From Aliagarivorans marinus DSM 23064 (lineage in GTDB: Bacteria > Pseudomonadota > Gammaproteobacteria > Enterobacterales > Celerinatantimonadaceae), in contig NZ_AUBY01000022.1 in assembly GCF_000429485.1 (NCBI RefSeq), forward strand, positions 1-64,000: a DNA stretch of 64,000 bases. The letters are read 5' to 3'. The notes below the pieces were generated by a model, which searched no databases, was not told the origin of the DNA, and saw nothing but the letters and a program-made list of their open reading frames with translations. Positions 24,810 to 34,527 of this stretch are shown one piece after another. A program made the translations under genes and the position numbers. How positions within the stretch are numbered: position 1 is the stretch's first letter; every line of letters begins with the position of its first letter.

Positions 24810-25133
24810 ATGTCGATAAAAAATCTTCCTTTCATTCTCTATTTCTTGGCGTTGTTTGCCTATCACATCGGGCTGTTTGGTGAAGCGGAGGTGAGTCGTT
24901 CATCGATGGATGGGGCACAGCGCCACTTTGACGCACTGTTTGTTAGCGATGCTAACGGCGCGTATGTGGTTCAACAGCCTATTCAAATCGGTGGCGTTCG
25001 CTTAGGTCCGGGCGCGACTATCGGGGCAAATGTTGAACTGGCTGGTATCCGACTGGGCGATCTGGAAGGGCAGGAGATTGAGGTTATGCAGCAAGAAGGC
25101 CGTTTAGTACTGCTCGTTGATTTAGACCGCTAG
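24810..25133 (+). CDS. Small hypothetical protein with N-terminal membrane segment
   Basis: 107 residues. A hydrophobic stretch at about 6-22 may be a signal anchor; the remainder is a predicted beta-rich domain with glycine repeats (IGGVRLGPGATIGANVELAGIRLGDLEG) that look like short hexapeptide-type turns. Starts 18 bp after the TSUP gene and may be cotranscribed. No recognised family. Confidence 0.6.
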   Translation: MSIKNLPFILYFLALFAYHIGLFGEAEVSRSSMDGAQRHFDALFVSDANGAYVVQQPIQIGGVRLGPGATIGANVELAGIRLGDLEGQEIEVMQQEGRLVLLVDLDR

Positions 25134-25368
25134 CTCGGCGCTGGCGTGTCTCGCCCAAATTACTGGATTATCTCGGTGAGCACGCATCCTGAGGCTGCTT
25201 TGGTATAGGGGCTAGGGCGGATAGTGGTCGGCTCGACTAAGCTATTTGAAATCGATAGTCGTAACTACAGCGAATGGCGTCGTATTCAGTGCCAGAACTG
25301 AACCCTTGAATCAACAGCTTCAGCAATCCCGTTAGGCCGTAGGCGATTTGGCAGAAGCGGTAAAGCGT

Positions 25369-26097
25369 ATGAAGAGCGTGTTAAAACTACTTGTTGTCGT
25401 CTGTTTGTTTGGCCTGTCTTGGGGGACAAGCGCTAACAGCGTGTCGATCGCCACAGTCCAGCAAGCGAACCCCTTAGCCCAAGTGTGTGTGCGGGTAATG
25501 AGAGAGGTGTATCAACGTTTGGGCTACAGCATGGAAGTTCAATACGGCCCGGCTAAGCGATCCTTCGTTGATGCCAATAACGGCAAGTACGATGGTGAGT
25601 TGTTTCGCGTTGCCAGCGTGGCGCGAACACATCCTAATCTGATTCAAATCCCGGTGCCTATCTGTACCCTCGATGCGGTGGTGTTTAGCAAAAGCCTGCG
25701 CTTTCCTGTGTCAGGTTGGGAGAGCCTGGAGCCTTATCTGATTGGGCTGATGCGTGGTGTGCAGTTTGCCAGCGTTGGCACTGAAGGTATGAACCGCGAG
25801 TTCAGCAACAACTTGGATTCGCTGTTTAGGAAGCTCGATGCTGGGCGGCTGGATATCGTTGTCGAGTCGCGCTTTAACGGTCAGTTTGCTTTGCAAGAGC
25901 TAGGGCTCGCGCAGTCGATCACCCAGCTCACTCCCCCGATTGCCAGATACGACTTGTTTCACTACTTGCATAAAGACCACAGCGGGCTGGCGGAAAAGCT
26001 TGAGGCGCAGTTAAAGGAGATGGAACAGGATGGGTCGTTACAGCAACTGATTTACCGCTCCGAGCAGCAGGTACAGCTCAACCATATGAATCGATAG
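25369..26097 (+). CDS. Periplasmic solute-binding protein, family 3-like (paralogue 1)
   Basis: About 242 residues. Signal peptide (MKSVLKLLVVVCLFGLSWGTSANS) and a family-3-type binding fold: Y-Q-R-L-G-Y near residue 52, KRSFVDANNGKYDGELFRV, and Y-L-H-K-D-H-S-G-L near the end. No permease or ATPase genes are adjacent, so it may act as a sensor-like or orphan binding protein. ATG 25369 begins the signal peptide and is preferred to GTG/TTG frames upstream. Strikingly similar to the product at 27147, about half the residues by eye, indicating duplication. Confidence 0.75.
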   Translation: MKSVLKLLVVVCLFGLSWGTSANSVSIATVQQANPLAQVCVRVMREVYQRLGYSMEVQYGPAKRSFVDANNGKYDGELFRVASVARTHPNLIQIPVPICTLDAVVFSKSLRFPVSGWESLEPYLIGLMRGVQFASVGTEGMNREFSNNLDSLFRKLDAGRLDIVVESRFNGQFALQELGLAQSITQLTPPIARYDLFHYLHKDHSGLAEKLEAQLKEMEQDGSLQQLIYRSEQQVQLNHMNR

Positions 26098-26193
26098 CCC
26101 CTATCGTCGCCAAGAGCCAAACTCCTCTCTAGAATTACCTTGCAACTCACTGATAAAGTGGGCCTTTCCGCCATGTTCAACAAGGAGTTTAGT

Positions 26194-27012
26194 GTGAACG
26201 AATGGACGCTACCTTATACTTTTGAGTTTCAAGACCGGCCAGTGAGCTGGGGCGTTGCAGGGGAAGGAGAGCCGCTGGTGTTGGTACACGGCACCCCTTG
26301 GTCGTCGTTTAACTTTCGGCATTTAATCGATGAGCTCTCTCGGGGCTATCGAGTCTATTTCTTCGACCTGCTGGGCTATGGCCAATCCGATAAGAGCGAT
26401 GCCGATGTCTCTTTAGGCATCCAAAACCAGCTATTGGGTGCGCTGATAGAACACTGGCAGCTGGTATCTCCCTATATCGTTGGTCACGACTTTGGCGGCG
26501 CTACCGTGTTGCGAAACCATATTCTGGACAAGCGGCACTACAACAAGCTGGTGCTCATCGACCCAGTTGCGCTCTCACCATGGGGCTCACCGTTTTTCAA
26601 ACATATCGAGCAGCATGAGGCGGCATTTGCCGGGGTACCAGATTACATCCACGCCGCCATTGTCGAAGCCTATATCAAGACCGCTGCCCATCAGGTGCTG
26701 CCTGCTGAGACTATCGAAGGCATTCTCGCGCCGTGGCTCGGCGAGCAGGGAAAACCGGCGTTCTATCGGCAGATAGCCCAGGCCGATTCGACGTTTACCG
26801 ATGAGTTTCAGGCGCGCTTTGATGAGGTTTGCTCGCCGTTGCTAATCCTGTGGGGTGAGCAAGACCAGTGGATACCCTGCGAGCAAGCCTATCAACTGCA
26901 GAGTAAGATCGCTGGCGCAAAGTTGGTGACCGTTCCAGATACCGGCCACTTGGTGATTGAGGAAGCGCCAGAGCGACTAGCAACGGAGATCCGCGCGTTC
27001 TTGCAAGGCTAG
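26194..27012 (+). CDS. Alpha/beta hydrolase, haloalkane dehalogenase/epoxide hydrolase-like
   Basis: About 272 residues from GTG 26194. AAGGAG is 6 bp before this GTG, so it is preferred to ATG 26173 and TTG 26140. Fold elements: oxyanion loop HGTPWSS, nucleophile elbow G-H-D-F-G-G with an aspartate nucleophile, acid D in WGEQDQWIP, and the histidine of DTGHLVIEE. Aspartate nucleophiles are found in dehalogenases and epoxide hydrolases; substrate unknown. It lies between two duplicated binding-protein genes. Confidence 0.85.
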   Translation: MNEWTLPYTFEFQDRPVSWGVAGEGEPLVLVHGTPWSSFNFRHLIDELSRGYRVYFFDLLGYGQSDKSDADVSLGIQNQLLGALIEHWQLVSPYIVGHDFGGATVLRNHILDKRHYNKLVLIDPVALSPWGSPFFKHIEQHEAAFAGVPDYIHAAIVEAYIKTAAHQVLPAETIEGILAPWLGEQGKPAFYRQIAQADSTFTDEFQARFDEVCSPLLILWGEQDQWIPCEQAYQLQSKIAGAKLVTVPDTGHLVIEEAPERLATEIRAFLQG

Positions 27013-27146
27013 CTGGTCTATCGCGACATCTGCGGGTAATCCTGAGTCTCTGAGCTAAGCTATTGACTAGGCGTTACTAGCGTTTGTGATGCACATGGAA
27101 TGTGCCGCCCAGTTAGCTGGGTGGCGCTGCGAGGCCAAGAGAGAGC

Positions 27147-27875
27147 ATGAACAAAACTGCGTTATTGCTAGTGTTTATCTTGCATCTCTGTTTCTCCCAT
27201 CCCCTGCAAGGACAGTCGCTCAGCATTACCACTTTACCTGAAACAGATCCTTTGGTTCAGCTGTGCGCGCGTATTATGAGCGAGGTCTATCAGCGGCTTG
27301 GCCTGGACCTCGATCTACGTTATATGCCACCAAAACGTGCGCTGGTGGATGCCAATAACGGCAAGTCCGATGGTGAGCTGTTTCGCATTGCTGGTATTGA
27401 GTCGCTCTATCCCAACCTTGTTCGCGTGCCAGTGCCCATCTACACCATTGAAGGGGTAGTGTTTAGCAAATTGCATGATTTTCAGGTTGCAGGCTGGGAG
27501 AGTTTGCGCCCCTACCGGATTTGGGGGCTGCGTGGGGTACACTTCTCCGAGGTGGGCACTCGCGGGTTTAACCGAGAGTTTAACAATCGGGTTGAACCGC
27601 TGTTTAAGAAGCTTGCGGCTGAGCGATTAGATGTGGTGGTGGAAACCAAATTTAGCGGAGCCATCATCTTGCAACAGCTTGGCCTGCAACAGGTCATTAA
27701 GACCCTCGAGCCGTCTTTGGCGCGCTTTGAGCTCTACCATTACCTTCATAAAGACCACCAAGCCTTATTGCCGATGTTTGAGGCGACCCTCACCGAGATG
27801 CAACGCGACGGCTCATTGGCAGCCTTAATCCTTCAATTCGAGCAAGCGTTACTGGAGAGCTTGCTGGGAGATTGA
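27147..27875 (+). CDS. Periplasmic solute-binding protein, family 3-like (paralogue 2)
   Basis: 242 residues with signal peptide (cleavage near LQG-QS, residue 23) and the same motifs as the product at 25369: VYQRLGL, KRALVDANNGKSDGELFRI, and YLHKDHQALL. One visible difference is in the middle segment, SLRPYRIWGLRGVHF here against SLEPYLIGLMRGVQF there. Preceded by AAGAGAG before ATG 27147. No transporter subunits nearby. Confidence 0.8.
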   Translation: MNKTALLLVFILHLCFSHPLQGQSLSITTLPETDPLVQLCARIMSEVYQRLGLDLDLRYMPPKRALVDANNGKSDGELFRIAGIESLYPNLVRVPVPIYTIEGVVFSKLHDFQVAGWESLRPYRIWGLRGVHFSEVGTRGFNREFNNRVEPLFKKLAAERLDVVVETKFSGAIILQQLGLQQVIKTLEPSLARFELYHYLHKDHQALLPMFEATLTEMQRDGSLAALILQFEQALLESLLGD

Positions 27876-28128
27876 ACGTAGCCATCTTCAACGGCCTAAC
27901 GCTCTAGAGCCTTTCCTAAATATTAATTTGATTACTTACGGCTATAACTTGCTGTTACTATTGGCCTAAATCTAACTTCCCAATCCACCTATGTCGGGTA
28001 ACCGAAGCTGGGTAAACGAAATGCTAGTGGCGCTTTGTGGCTCGAATGCCTCTGCTCCCACAAGCTTGGCCACGCCGCGGCCAATAGCGCGGTACTTGGA
28101 TTGTCGGTAAACCTAAAGGACTCCCTTG

Positions 28129-28731
28129 ATGAACAGCAAGCAACGAAGAGGGCTTGGACTGGCTTTAGTGGTCGCCATACTCGCCGTCAGCTACCAGTTA
28201 TCTCCGCAGCCATTGGCCTTCGATGCACGAGGGCTCAGCAACCTTCCCTCGATCTTTGGCTATCTGATTATGCTCTCGCTGATTGTCGAGCGCGCCATCG
28301 AAGTGCTGCTTTCAGCGTGGCGAAGTGCCGGTGCAGACAAGCTGGATGGCGAGATTGAACAGCTCGCTGAGCGCCTATCGACGTTGCCCGAAGACTGTGG
28401 TGATGGCAGTGCTAGCGGTGATGAGCGTCAGCAACTCAGCGAACAGCTGCGCGCAGTCAAATGTCAGCGCGCGCTCTATCGCGTCCACTCTCGCCAGATC
28501 TCACAATGGTTGGGGATGGGCATTGGCGTGCTGCTCGGCTTAGTAGGCGTGCGAGTGCTAGGCAATATGGTGAGCGTAGTGGAGGTCTCAGACCTGCAAG
28601 CACGGCTGTTTGTGGTGGTCGATGTGCTGATTACCGGCGCGGTGCTAGCTGGTGGCTCAGAGTCCGTCAATCGCATTATGAAGCTATACAACCGCTTTAT
28701 GGATGCAACGGCGCAGCGGACCAAGGCCTAA
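28129..28731 (+). CDS. Hypothetical membrane protein
   Basis: 200 residues with hydrophobic segments at about 8-28, 42-60, 125-145 and 165-182; the central part (70-120) is a charged, probably coiled-coil region (DGEIEQLAERL...). The C-terminus GGSESVNRIMKLYNRFMDAT resembles small bacterial membrane proteins of unknown role. AAAGGA 9 bp before ATG 28129 supports this start over TTG 28126. Convergent with the LysR gene at 28741. Confidence 0.65.
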   Translation: MNSKQRRGLGLALVVAILAVSYQLSPQPLAFDARGLSNLPSIFGYLIMLSLIVERAIEVLLSAWRSAGADKLDGEIEQLAERLSTLPEDCGDGSASGDERQQLSEQLRAVKCQRALYRVHSRQISQWLGMGIGVLLGLVGVRVLGNMVSVVEVSDLQARLFVVVDVLITGAVLAGGSESVNRIMKLYNRFMDATAQRTKA

Positions 28732-28740
28732 GTAGACTTG

Positions 28741-29640
28741 TTAGGCGTTGACCGATGATACCGGCTGCTCAGATAAGTGCTCCACCAAAAAATCCATCAA
28801 CACCCTGATCTTGCGGTTGTGCTGCACATCGCGGTGACAAACCAGATACATCGGCAGCGGTGGGATATTGAGGCCGCAGTCGATGCGGATTAGCTTGCGT
28901 TGCTCTGCGACCGTGGCGTGGGTAAAGAGGATGCCCCCACCATGCACTGCGGTTTCCACCATCAGCGGCATATTGTCGGTGCGAAACAGCAACTCTTCAT
29001 TGGACAGCGGCCAGCCCATGGCGGCTGCGCCTTCCTCGAGCTGCTTGTCGCGGTCAAAGCCAAGAATACGATGCTCGCCGAGCTGCTCTACGCTTTCGGG
29101 CGTGCCCTCCTTCAACAGGTAGCTATCGCTGGCGTAAGCGCCGAGCTCAATATCGCCGATATGGCGCATCACTAAGTCTTGCTGCAGCGGCCTGAACATG
29201 CGCACCGCGATATCGGCATCGCGTTTATCCAAGCTGGAGGCGTGGTTGGTGACCACGATCTGCACTTGCAGCTGCGGGTATTGGTCCATAAATATCGGCA
29301 ACAAACCGGGCAGGTAGTACTGCGCCAGCATCTCATTGACCGACAGCCTGACCGAGCCGCTCAAGGTGGCGTCTTGCCCTTGGGCAATACGCTGTAAGCG
29401 CTCGGCCGAGGCTGCCATATGTCGGCTCTCTTCGAGCAGGCTATTGCCGAAGTCAGTCAGGGATAAGCCCTGAGTACTGCGGTCAAACAGGTTGCGGCCC
29501 AGCTTACTTTCTAAAGCCAGCAGTTGCCGACTCATGGTTGGTTGCGAGCAGCCTAATCGTTCTGCGGCTTTATTCAGGCTGCCGCTTTCGGCGATGGCGA
29601 GAAACAGTTGCCAGCCTTGCCAGTCGGGTTGCTTATTCAT
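28741..29640 (-). CDS. LysR-family transcriptional regulator
   Basis: 299 residues: N-terminal helix-turn-helix (FLAIAESGSLNKAAERLGCSQPTMSRQLLALESKLG, about 13-48) and a LysR substrate-binding domain from about 90. Divergent from the MDR oxidoreductase at 29735 with a 94-bp spacer containing a T-N11-A palindrome, so it probably controls that gene and itself. Confidence 0.9.
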   Translation of the reverse strand: MNKQPDWQGWQLFLAIAESGSLNKAAERLGCSQPTMSRQLLALESKLGRNLFDRSTQGLSLTDFGNSLLEESRHMAASAERLQRIAQGQDATLSGSVRLSVNEMLAQYYLPGLLPIFMDQYPQLQVQIVVTNHASSLDKRDADIAVRMFRPLQQDLVMRHIGDIELGAYASDSYLLKEGTPESVEQLGEHRILGFDRDKQLEEGAAAMGWPLSNEELLFRTDNMPLMVETAVHGGGILFTHATVAEQRKLIRIDCGLNIPPLPMYLVCHRDVQHNRKIRVLMDFLVEHLSEQPVSSVNA

Positions 29641-29647
29641 TTATGAA

Positions 29648-29660
29648 TGAATACCTTTCA
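29648..29660. promoter_or_regulatory. Candidate LysR box
   Basis: TGAATACCTTTCA fits the T-N11-A pattern with TGAA/TTCA inverted arms, in the spacer between the lysR gene and the divergent oxidoreductase gene. Confidence 0.35.
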
Positions 29661-29734
29661 TTTGGGGTTGTTCAATATTTACATATAAATAGCAAAATAG
29701 TCCCTGTGAATGGGTAAATCAACAGGGAACCAAG

Positions 29735-30745
29735 ATGAACAGTAACCAGCAAATCGTGATTAGTCAGCATGGCGCACCGGAGGTGCTTGAGTTGATGGCG
29801 CAGACAAGCCGCGAGCCAAAGCCCGGTGAGGTGAAAGTGAAGGTGGTAGCAGCCGGGGTGGCCTATGCCGACGTTATGGCGCAGCGCGGCGGCTATCCGA
29901 TTGCGCCAAAACCGCCGTTTACCCCGGGTTATGATTTTGCCGGTGTGGTGGAGCAAGTGGGCGAGGGAGTGAGCGGGTTTGCTAAGGGCGACCATGTGCT
30001 CGGGCTTAACCCGGTGATGGGCTGCTACGCTCAGCAGCTGTGCATATCGGCGCAATATCTGGTGCCTTATCCCAGCCACCTGCCGCCAGAAAAGGTGTGT
30101 AGTCTGGTGCTGAACTATCTCACCGCTTACTGCTTGCTACATAAAAAAACGCAGATGAAAGCAGGACAGACCTTGCTGGTCCACTCGGCGGCGGGGGGCG
30201 TGGGCTCGGCGCTACTTCAGTTGGCTGCGCTGGCAGGGATAAAGGTGTTTGGCACGGCCTCGGCGGGCAAGCTCGAGCTGGTGCGCAAGTTGGGCGCTAC
30301 CCCCATCGATTATCAAAAAGCCGACTTTGTCGAAGAGATCCGCGAGCAGTGCCCACTAGGGGTGGATGTGGCGGTTGACCCTTTTGGTGGCGATAACCTG
30401 CGCCGCAGCTATCAAAGCGTGAGGCGCGGCGGTCAGTTAGTGAGCTATGGCTTTGCCGGCAAGCACTTTGGCGGCCTGAAGCCCATGCTAAGCGGGTTGG
30501 CCCAGTTAACCTGGCTGCGGCTGTTACCCGATGGCCGAAAAGTCGATTTTTGCGCCTTACCCGCCGAGGCCAAAAAAGACCCGCTTTGGTATCGGCAGGC
30601 CCTCGCTGAGCTAATTGATCTGCTGGTTGAGGGGAAGATCGACCCGATTATCGGCGAGGTGGTGCCTCTGCAAGAGGCCAGTAAGGCCCACACGCTGATT
30701 GAACGCGGAGCGGTAACGGGCAAGGTGATATTGCAGTGTGCTTAA
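29735..30745 (+). CDS. Zinc-free medium-chain dehydrogenase/reductase, quinone oxidoreductase-like
   Basis: 336 residues of the MDR superfamily: an N-terminal GroES-like domain (PGYDFAGVVEQVG) and a Rossmann domain with AAGGVGSALLQLA (about 152-164) for NAD(P)H. The zinc-ligand cysteine cluster of alcohol dehydrogenases is absent, as in quinone oxidoreductases. It probably reduces quinones or enones with NADPH. Divergent from a LysR gene. Confidence 0.87.
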   Translation: MNSNQQIVISQHGAPEVLELMAQTSREPKPGEVKVKVVAAGVAYADVMAQRGGYPIAPKPPFTPGYDFAGVVEQVGEGVSGFAKGDHVLGLNPVMGCYAQQLCISAQYLVPYPSHLPPEKVCSLVLNYLTAYCLLHKKTQMKAGQTLLVHSAAGGVGSALLQLAALAGIKVFGTASAGKLELVRKLGATPIDYQKADFVEEIREQCPLGVDVAVDPFGGDNLRRSYQSVRRGGQLVSYGFAGKHFGGLKPMLSGLAQLTWLRLLPDGRKVDFCALPAEAKKDPLWYRQALAELIDLLVEGKIDPIIGEVVPLQEASKAHTLIERGAVTGKVILQCA

Positions 30746-30872
30746 GCTATCGGCCGAGATAGCTATGGCTGCGAGCTTATCGACTTCGCGGCGTCTCAAT
30801 GTCACCAGTAATGCCACCTGCGCTACGCTTACGTTGCAGGTGGCGTTTGGCATATCAGACGCACGTTGCTGA

Positions 30873-31628
30873 TTAGCGGGTGACAAAACCGCCATTTACA
30901 AACAGGGTTTGTCCGGTGGTCCACTGCGACTCCGCAGATGCCAGATAGCTTATCAGCGGCACAATGTCCTCAACTTGCCCGAGTCGATTGGCGGCGCTGG
31001 CCGCGCGCAGATGGGCGAGGGTTTGCTCGTCTTCCTCACCGTGCAAGAAGGGGGTATCGATGGGCCCCGGGCACACCGTGTTCACTGTTATCCCTCGGCT
31101 GCCAATCTCTTTGGCGAGCGCGCGGGTGAAGTGCTCCAGCGCGGCCTTGGAGCCTGCATACAACGAGTAATTGCCAGTAAAGGCGGCGAGCAATGAGGTG
31201 CCCATATTGATAATGCGCCCGTCGTCGGCAAGGTAGCGGGCGGCCTCTTGCATCACGAAGAAGGCTGCCTTGCAGTTGATATTGAACAGTTGGTTGTAAT
31301 CGGCCTCACTGCAATCGGCTATCGGACGCTTAAGGATCTTGCCCGCGTTGTTGATCACGATGTCGATGTGGCCAAAAGTGTTATGGGCTTCAGCAAACAA
31401 TGATCGAATGGCGTTGGGGCGGCTTAGGTCGCCTTTTACCAGCAACGCCTTGCTGCCAGCTTGTTGAACTTGCTCGGCGGTCACCTCCGCGTCGCCGCGT
31501 GATGCCTCACTGTTAAAATGCACCACGATATCGCAGCCTTGCTGAGCTAAGGCCACCGCGAAAGCTCGGCCCATGTTGCGGGCGGCACCGGTAATCACCG
31601 CCACTTTTCCATTGAGGTTACTTGTCAT
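30873..31628 (-). CDS. Short-chain dehydrogenase/reductase
   Basis: 251 residues from ATG 31628, which has AAGGAG 6 bp upstream; a longer frame from 31712 is disregarded. Coenzyme motif TGAARNMGRA near the N-terminus, NNAG motif, the catalytic S and Y-A-G-S-K (YxxxK), and PGPIDTP after it. Classical NAD(P)-dependent SDR of the 3-oxoacyl reductase type; substrate unknown. Divergent from the LysR gene at 31836. Confidence 0.9.
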   Translation of the reverse strand: MTSNLNGKVAVITGAARNMGRAFAVALAQQGCDIVVHFNSEASRGDAEVTAEQVQQAGSKALLVKGDLSRPNAIRSLFAEAHNTFGHIDIVINNAGKILKRPIADCSEADYNQLFNINCKAAFFVMQEAARYLADDGRIINMGTSLLAAFTGNYSLYAGSKAALEHFTRALAKEIGSRGITVNTVCPGPIDTPFLHGEEDEQTLAHLRAASAANRLGQVEDIVPLISYLASAESQWTTGQTLFVNGGFVTR

Positions 31629-31713
31629 GATTTGCTCCTTGTTTGTTAACGATGACAAGCAAAATTCTAGGTTTATTGCATAATGGTTGGGTATGGTATT
31701 TTTTATCATCAAT

Positions 31714-31734
31714 TAAGTGCATTAAATGCAATTA
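31714..31734. promoter_or_regulatory. Candidate LysR operator
   Basis: The palindrome TGCATTAAATGCA (31718-31730) lies inside AAGTGCATTAAATGCAATT, a good T-N11-A type site, between the SDR gene and the divergent lysR gene. Confidence 0.5.
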
Positions 31735-31835
31735 TCTGATGTGTATTAGGGTTACTTCTCAGTATGACTTGTGACGTCGAGTGCCAACAAATACGGCACG
31801 TTAGTGCGAGCAATGGTTCACAGAAGGATAGGTGA

Positions 31836-32720
31836 ATGAAGGGGATTACCAACGAGCAGCTGTTTTTGATGGTGGTTGAGGCCGGGAGCTTTAAGCGAGC
31901 CGCTGAATCGCTGGATATGGACCCATCTATCGTCAGTCGCCGGGTCGCCAACTTGGAGAAGCGGCTAGGGGTGAAGCTGATTGAGCGCTCAACCAGACAG
32001 TCTCTGCCCAGCGAGGCTGGTCAGCACTATTTCGCTGGACTCAAGACGCTGCTCGAAGAACAGCAAGCGCTGGAGAGCCAGATTTGCGGCACAGTGAACA
32101 CTCCGTTGGGCCATCTAAAAGTGGCCGCTCCCCACGATTTTGGCTGTGAGTTTGTGATAGCGGTGCTGGAGAAGATGGCGGAGCGCTATCCTCAGCTGAG
32201 CGTGGAGTTAGTGCTGGGCAGTCACTATGAAAACCTTAAATCGCAGAACATTGATGTGGCGGTGAGGATAGGCGAGTTGGCCGACTCTAGCCTGATATGC
32301 AGGCGGATTGGCCAAGTTCCGCGTGTTTTGGTGGCCTCTAAGGGCTACTTGAAGAAGCGGGGCGTGCCCGAGTCGGTGGCGGCGTTGGCTGGACATGACT
32401 TTGTGTTTTACGCCCGCTCTCAGATCGATGGGCTTCTCAACGTGGGCGCACAATCTGTGCGGGTCAAAGGCCGCTTTGTGGTGAACAGCGTTAGTGCCAT
32501 CAAGCAGTTGGTGCTCAATGACAAAGGCATCCATCACGGCCCGGTGTGGGCGTTTAGCAAGGAGCTGCGCGAGGGCTCGTTGGTGAAGGTACTGGTAGAT
32601 GAGCCCCTGAAAAGCTATCCGCTGCATGTTCTGTACGTTTCGCGCAACTACCTGCCGGCCAAGATCCGAGTGTTTATCGATACCTTGATTGAATGCATCG
32701 GCCGAGATGGCTTCGAGTAG
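31836..32720 (+). CDS. LysR-family transcriptional regulator
   Basis: 294 residues with an N-terminal HTH (FLMVVEAGSFKRAAESLDMDPSIVSRRVANLEKRLG) and an effector domain of the DsdC/AaeR-like subgroup. AAGGATAGG precedes ATG 31836. Divergent from the SDR gene with a palindromic site between, so it probably regulates that gene. Convergent with sgrR, only 6 bp apart. Confidence 0.9.
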   Translation: MKGITNEQLFLMVVEAGSFKRAAESLDMDPSIVSRRVANLEKRLGVKLIERSTRQSLPSEAGQHYFAGLKTLLEEQQALESQICGTVNTPLGHLKVAAPHDFGCEFVIAVLEKMAERYPQLSVELVLGSHYENLKSQNIDVAVRIGELADSSLICRRIGQVPRVLVASKGYLKKRGVPESVAALAGHDFVFYARSQIDGLLNVGAQSVRVKGRFVVNSVSAIKQLVLNDKGIHHGPVWAFSKELREGSLVKVLVDEPLKSYPLHVLYVSRNYLPAKIRVFIDTLIECIGRDGFE

Positions 32721-32726
32721 CCGCCG

Positions 32727-34502
32727 CTAGTGGCTCTCGCCCGCCGACCACACCTCTTGAATCGCCGGCCAGCCCCAGTGGGTGATCCGCACACCTTGTA
32801 GAGCCTTGTCACAGCGCAGGGTCTGTTTTTCGTGGAACAGCGGCAGTAAGGCGCCTTGGTAGATAAGCGTGGTTGCGATGGACTCGAGGGCCTTAAGGAA
32901 GTCTGGCCCCGGCGCAATCGCACGTGTCGCCGCTAACTTATTGCGCAGCCATTGTTGTTGCGCGGGTGGCAGGCAGCGCTGCAGGGGCGTGTTGTTAAGT
33001 AGCCACAGGTAGGCGGAGGACTGGCGGTTATCATCAAGGTTAATGCTCATTAATATCAGGTCGTCACCCAGTGGCTGTTGGCTGCGCTGGCACAGCTCGG
33101 CGTAGCTGTAGCGATTCACTTGGCAAGCCACCCCAAGCGGTGCCAACAGGGCTTTGATGGCGGCGGCGCAGCTTAGCAGGGTGGTTTCATCGTAGACCGC
33201 AATGGACAGCTTGCTGGGCAGCGCAGCGTTTGCCAGTGGCTGATGCCTTGGCACCGCCAGCCAGTTGGGGAGCAAGTTGTGAGCAGGTATGGCCCGCAGT
33301 AGCGTGCCTTGGGCCTGGCACTGCTGTTCGATATCGGCCTGGGTGAGCTGCGCTAGCACGGCGGCGAGCCGGGCTTGCTGTTCTTCTGGCCATTTCACTT
33401 GATTGACCAGCAGGTGCAAACAACCGTCTTCGGTGCGCGAGTAGTCGCTGTCGTCGCTGGTTTTGGCTGTATCAGCGCCGCAGGCTTGCTCGACCAAGGC
33501 GGAGACGCGAGGGCTGCTGGACATCGTGTGCTGAGGTGGAACTGGCGCGAGGCTGTTGGCTGCGGACGGATCGCGGTCAAACAGCCAGATGGTGACGCGG
33601 TCAACAAAGGCGCGGTAGCCGTGGTAGTGCTCGAAGGGCTCTAGCTGAAGTTTGCTGGTACTGCATTCGCTAACCCGAAACGGACCACAGCCAATTGGGG
33701 CCGAGGTTTGAGACAAGGTTAGCTGATGGCTGGGTTGAACCGAGAAGCGAAGATCTGAGAGCAGCAGGGCGAAGCTGGCGTCGCTGCTGGCCAGCTGAAA
33801 CTCAACGCTTAGCGCATCGGCCGCATTGACCGCCGTAATGTGCGATAAAGATGCGGCGTAGGCCGGTAACTGGCGCATGGCGTTAAATAGCTTGGCCACT
33901 TCGTTGGCATCACAAACGCTGCCATCGTGAAAGCGCAGTTTGGGGCGTAGGTAAAAGGTCCAGCACAGCCGGTCCTTATCGTAGCGCCAGTGGTGGGCAA
34001 GTTGCGGTGTAACCTTGCCCTGTTCATCGCTTTGCACCAGACAGCTGTATATCTGGCGTAGAAAGAAGCGCTCGGTGTTTCGTTGTGGTAGCTGGGGCAA
34101 TAGCGGTTGCAGTCGTCGGCGGTAGGTGAGTTGTACCCGTAGCTGACCTTGGTCAAGGCTCACCCCGCTGCTTTGTTGCAGGGCTTGTCCAAACAACTGT
34201 TGGTCGCCATCGAGCAGGGTGAGTGCCGTGTCATAGGCGTTGCGGCTAATCAGGCTCTTGGCCAGCTGAAGTTGTAGTTGGGGAAGTGGGTAGTGCAGCG
34301 CCAAGCTGGAGCGCTGATTACGCCCAACCTTTGGACTCCAGCTTAGCCAGCCTTTTTCTGCCAGCTGTTTAAGTAAGGTGCGGGCATGGCGAGGGCTGGT
34401 AAACAGCGCATCTGCCACCTGACTCAAGGTGGTCGCTATCGGCTGTTGGTCACCTAGCTCACTTAGGCGCGCATAGTAACGGTATGCTTTAACATCATCC
34501 AA
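32727..34502 (-). CDS. sgrR: SgrR-family transcriptional regulator
   Basis: 591 residues: N-terminal winged HTH (about 20-75; VADALFTSPRHARTLLKQLAEKGWLSW) fused to a family-5 extracellular solute-binding-type domain without signal peptide (about 150-590, with QIYSCLVQ and WTFYLRPKLRFHDG motifs). This architecture and the motifs match SgrR, which in enterics senses glucose-phosphate stress and activates the sgrS/sgrT RNA. The divergent gene at 34676 resembles SgrT, which supports the call. A YbaE-type SgrR paralogue is the alternative. Confidence 0.87.
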   Translation of the reverse strand: MDDVKAYRYYARLSELGDQQPIATTLSQVADALFTSPRHARTLLKQLAEKGWLSWSPKVGRNQRSSLALHYPLPQLQLQLAKSLISRNAYDTALTLLDGDQQLFGQALQQSSGVSLDQGQLRVQLTYRRRLQPLLPQLPQRNTERFFLRQIYSCLVQSDEQGKVTPQLAHHWRYDKDRLCWTFYLRPKLRFHDGSVCDANEVAKLFNAMRQLPAYAASLSHITAVNAADALSVEFQLASSDASFALLLSDLRFSVQPSHQLTLSQTSAPIGCGPFRVSECSTSKLQLEPFEHYHGYRAFVDRVTIWLFDRDPSAANSLAPVPPQHTMSSSPRVSALVEQACGADTAKTSDDSDYSRTEDGCLHLLVNQVKWPEEQQARLAAVLAQLTQADIEQQCQAQGTLLRAIPAHNLLPNWLAVPRHQPLANAALPSKLSIAVYDETTLLSCAAAIKALLAPLGVACQVNRYSYAELCQRSQQPLGDDLILMSINLDDNRQSSAYLWLLNNTPLQRCLPPAQQQWLRNKLAATRAIAPGPDFLKALESIATTLIYQGALLPLFHEKQTLRCDKALQGVRITHWGWPAIQEVWSAGESH

Positions 34503-34527
34503 AATAAGAACTCTTTGGTACTTTTAT

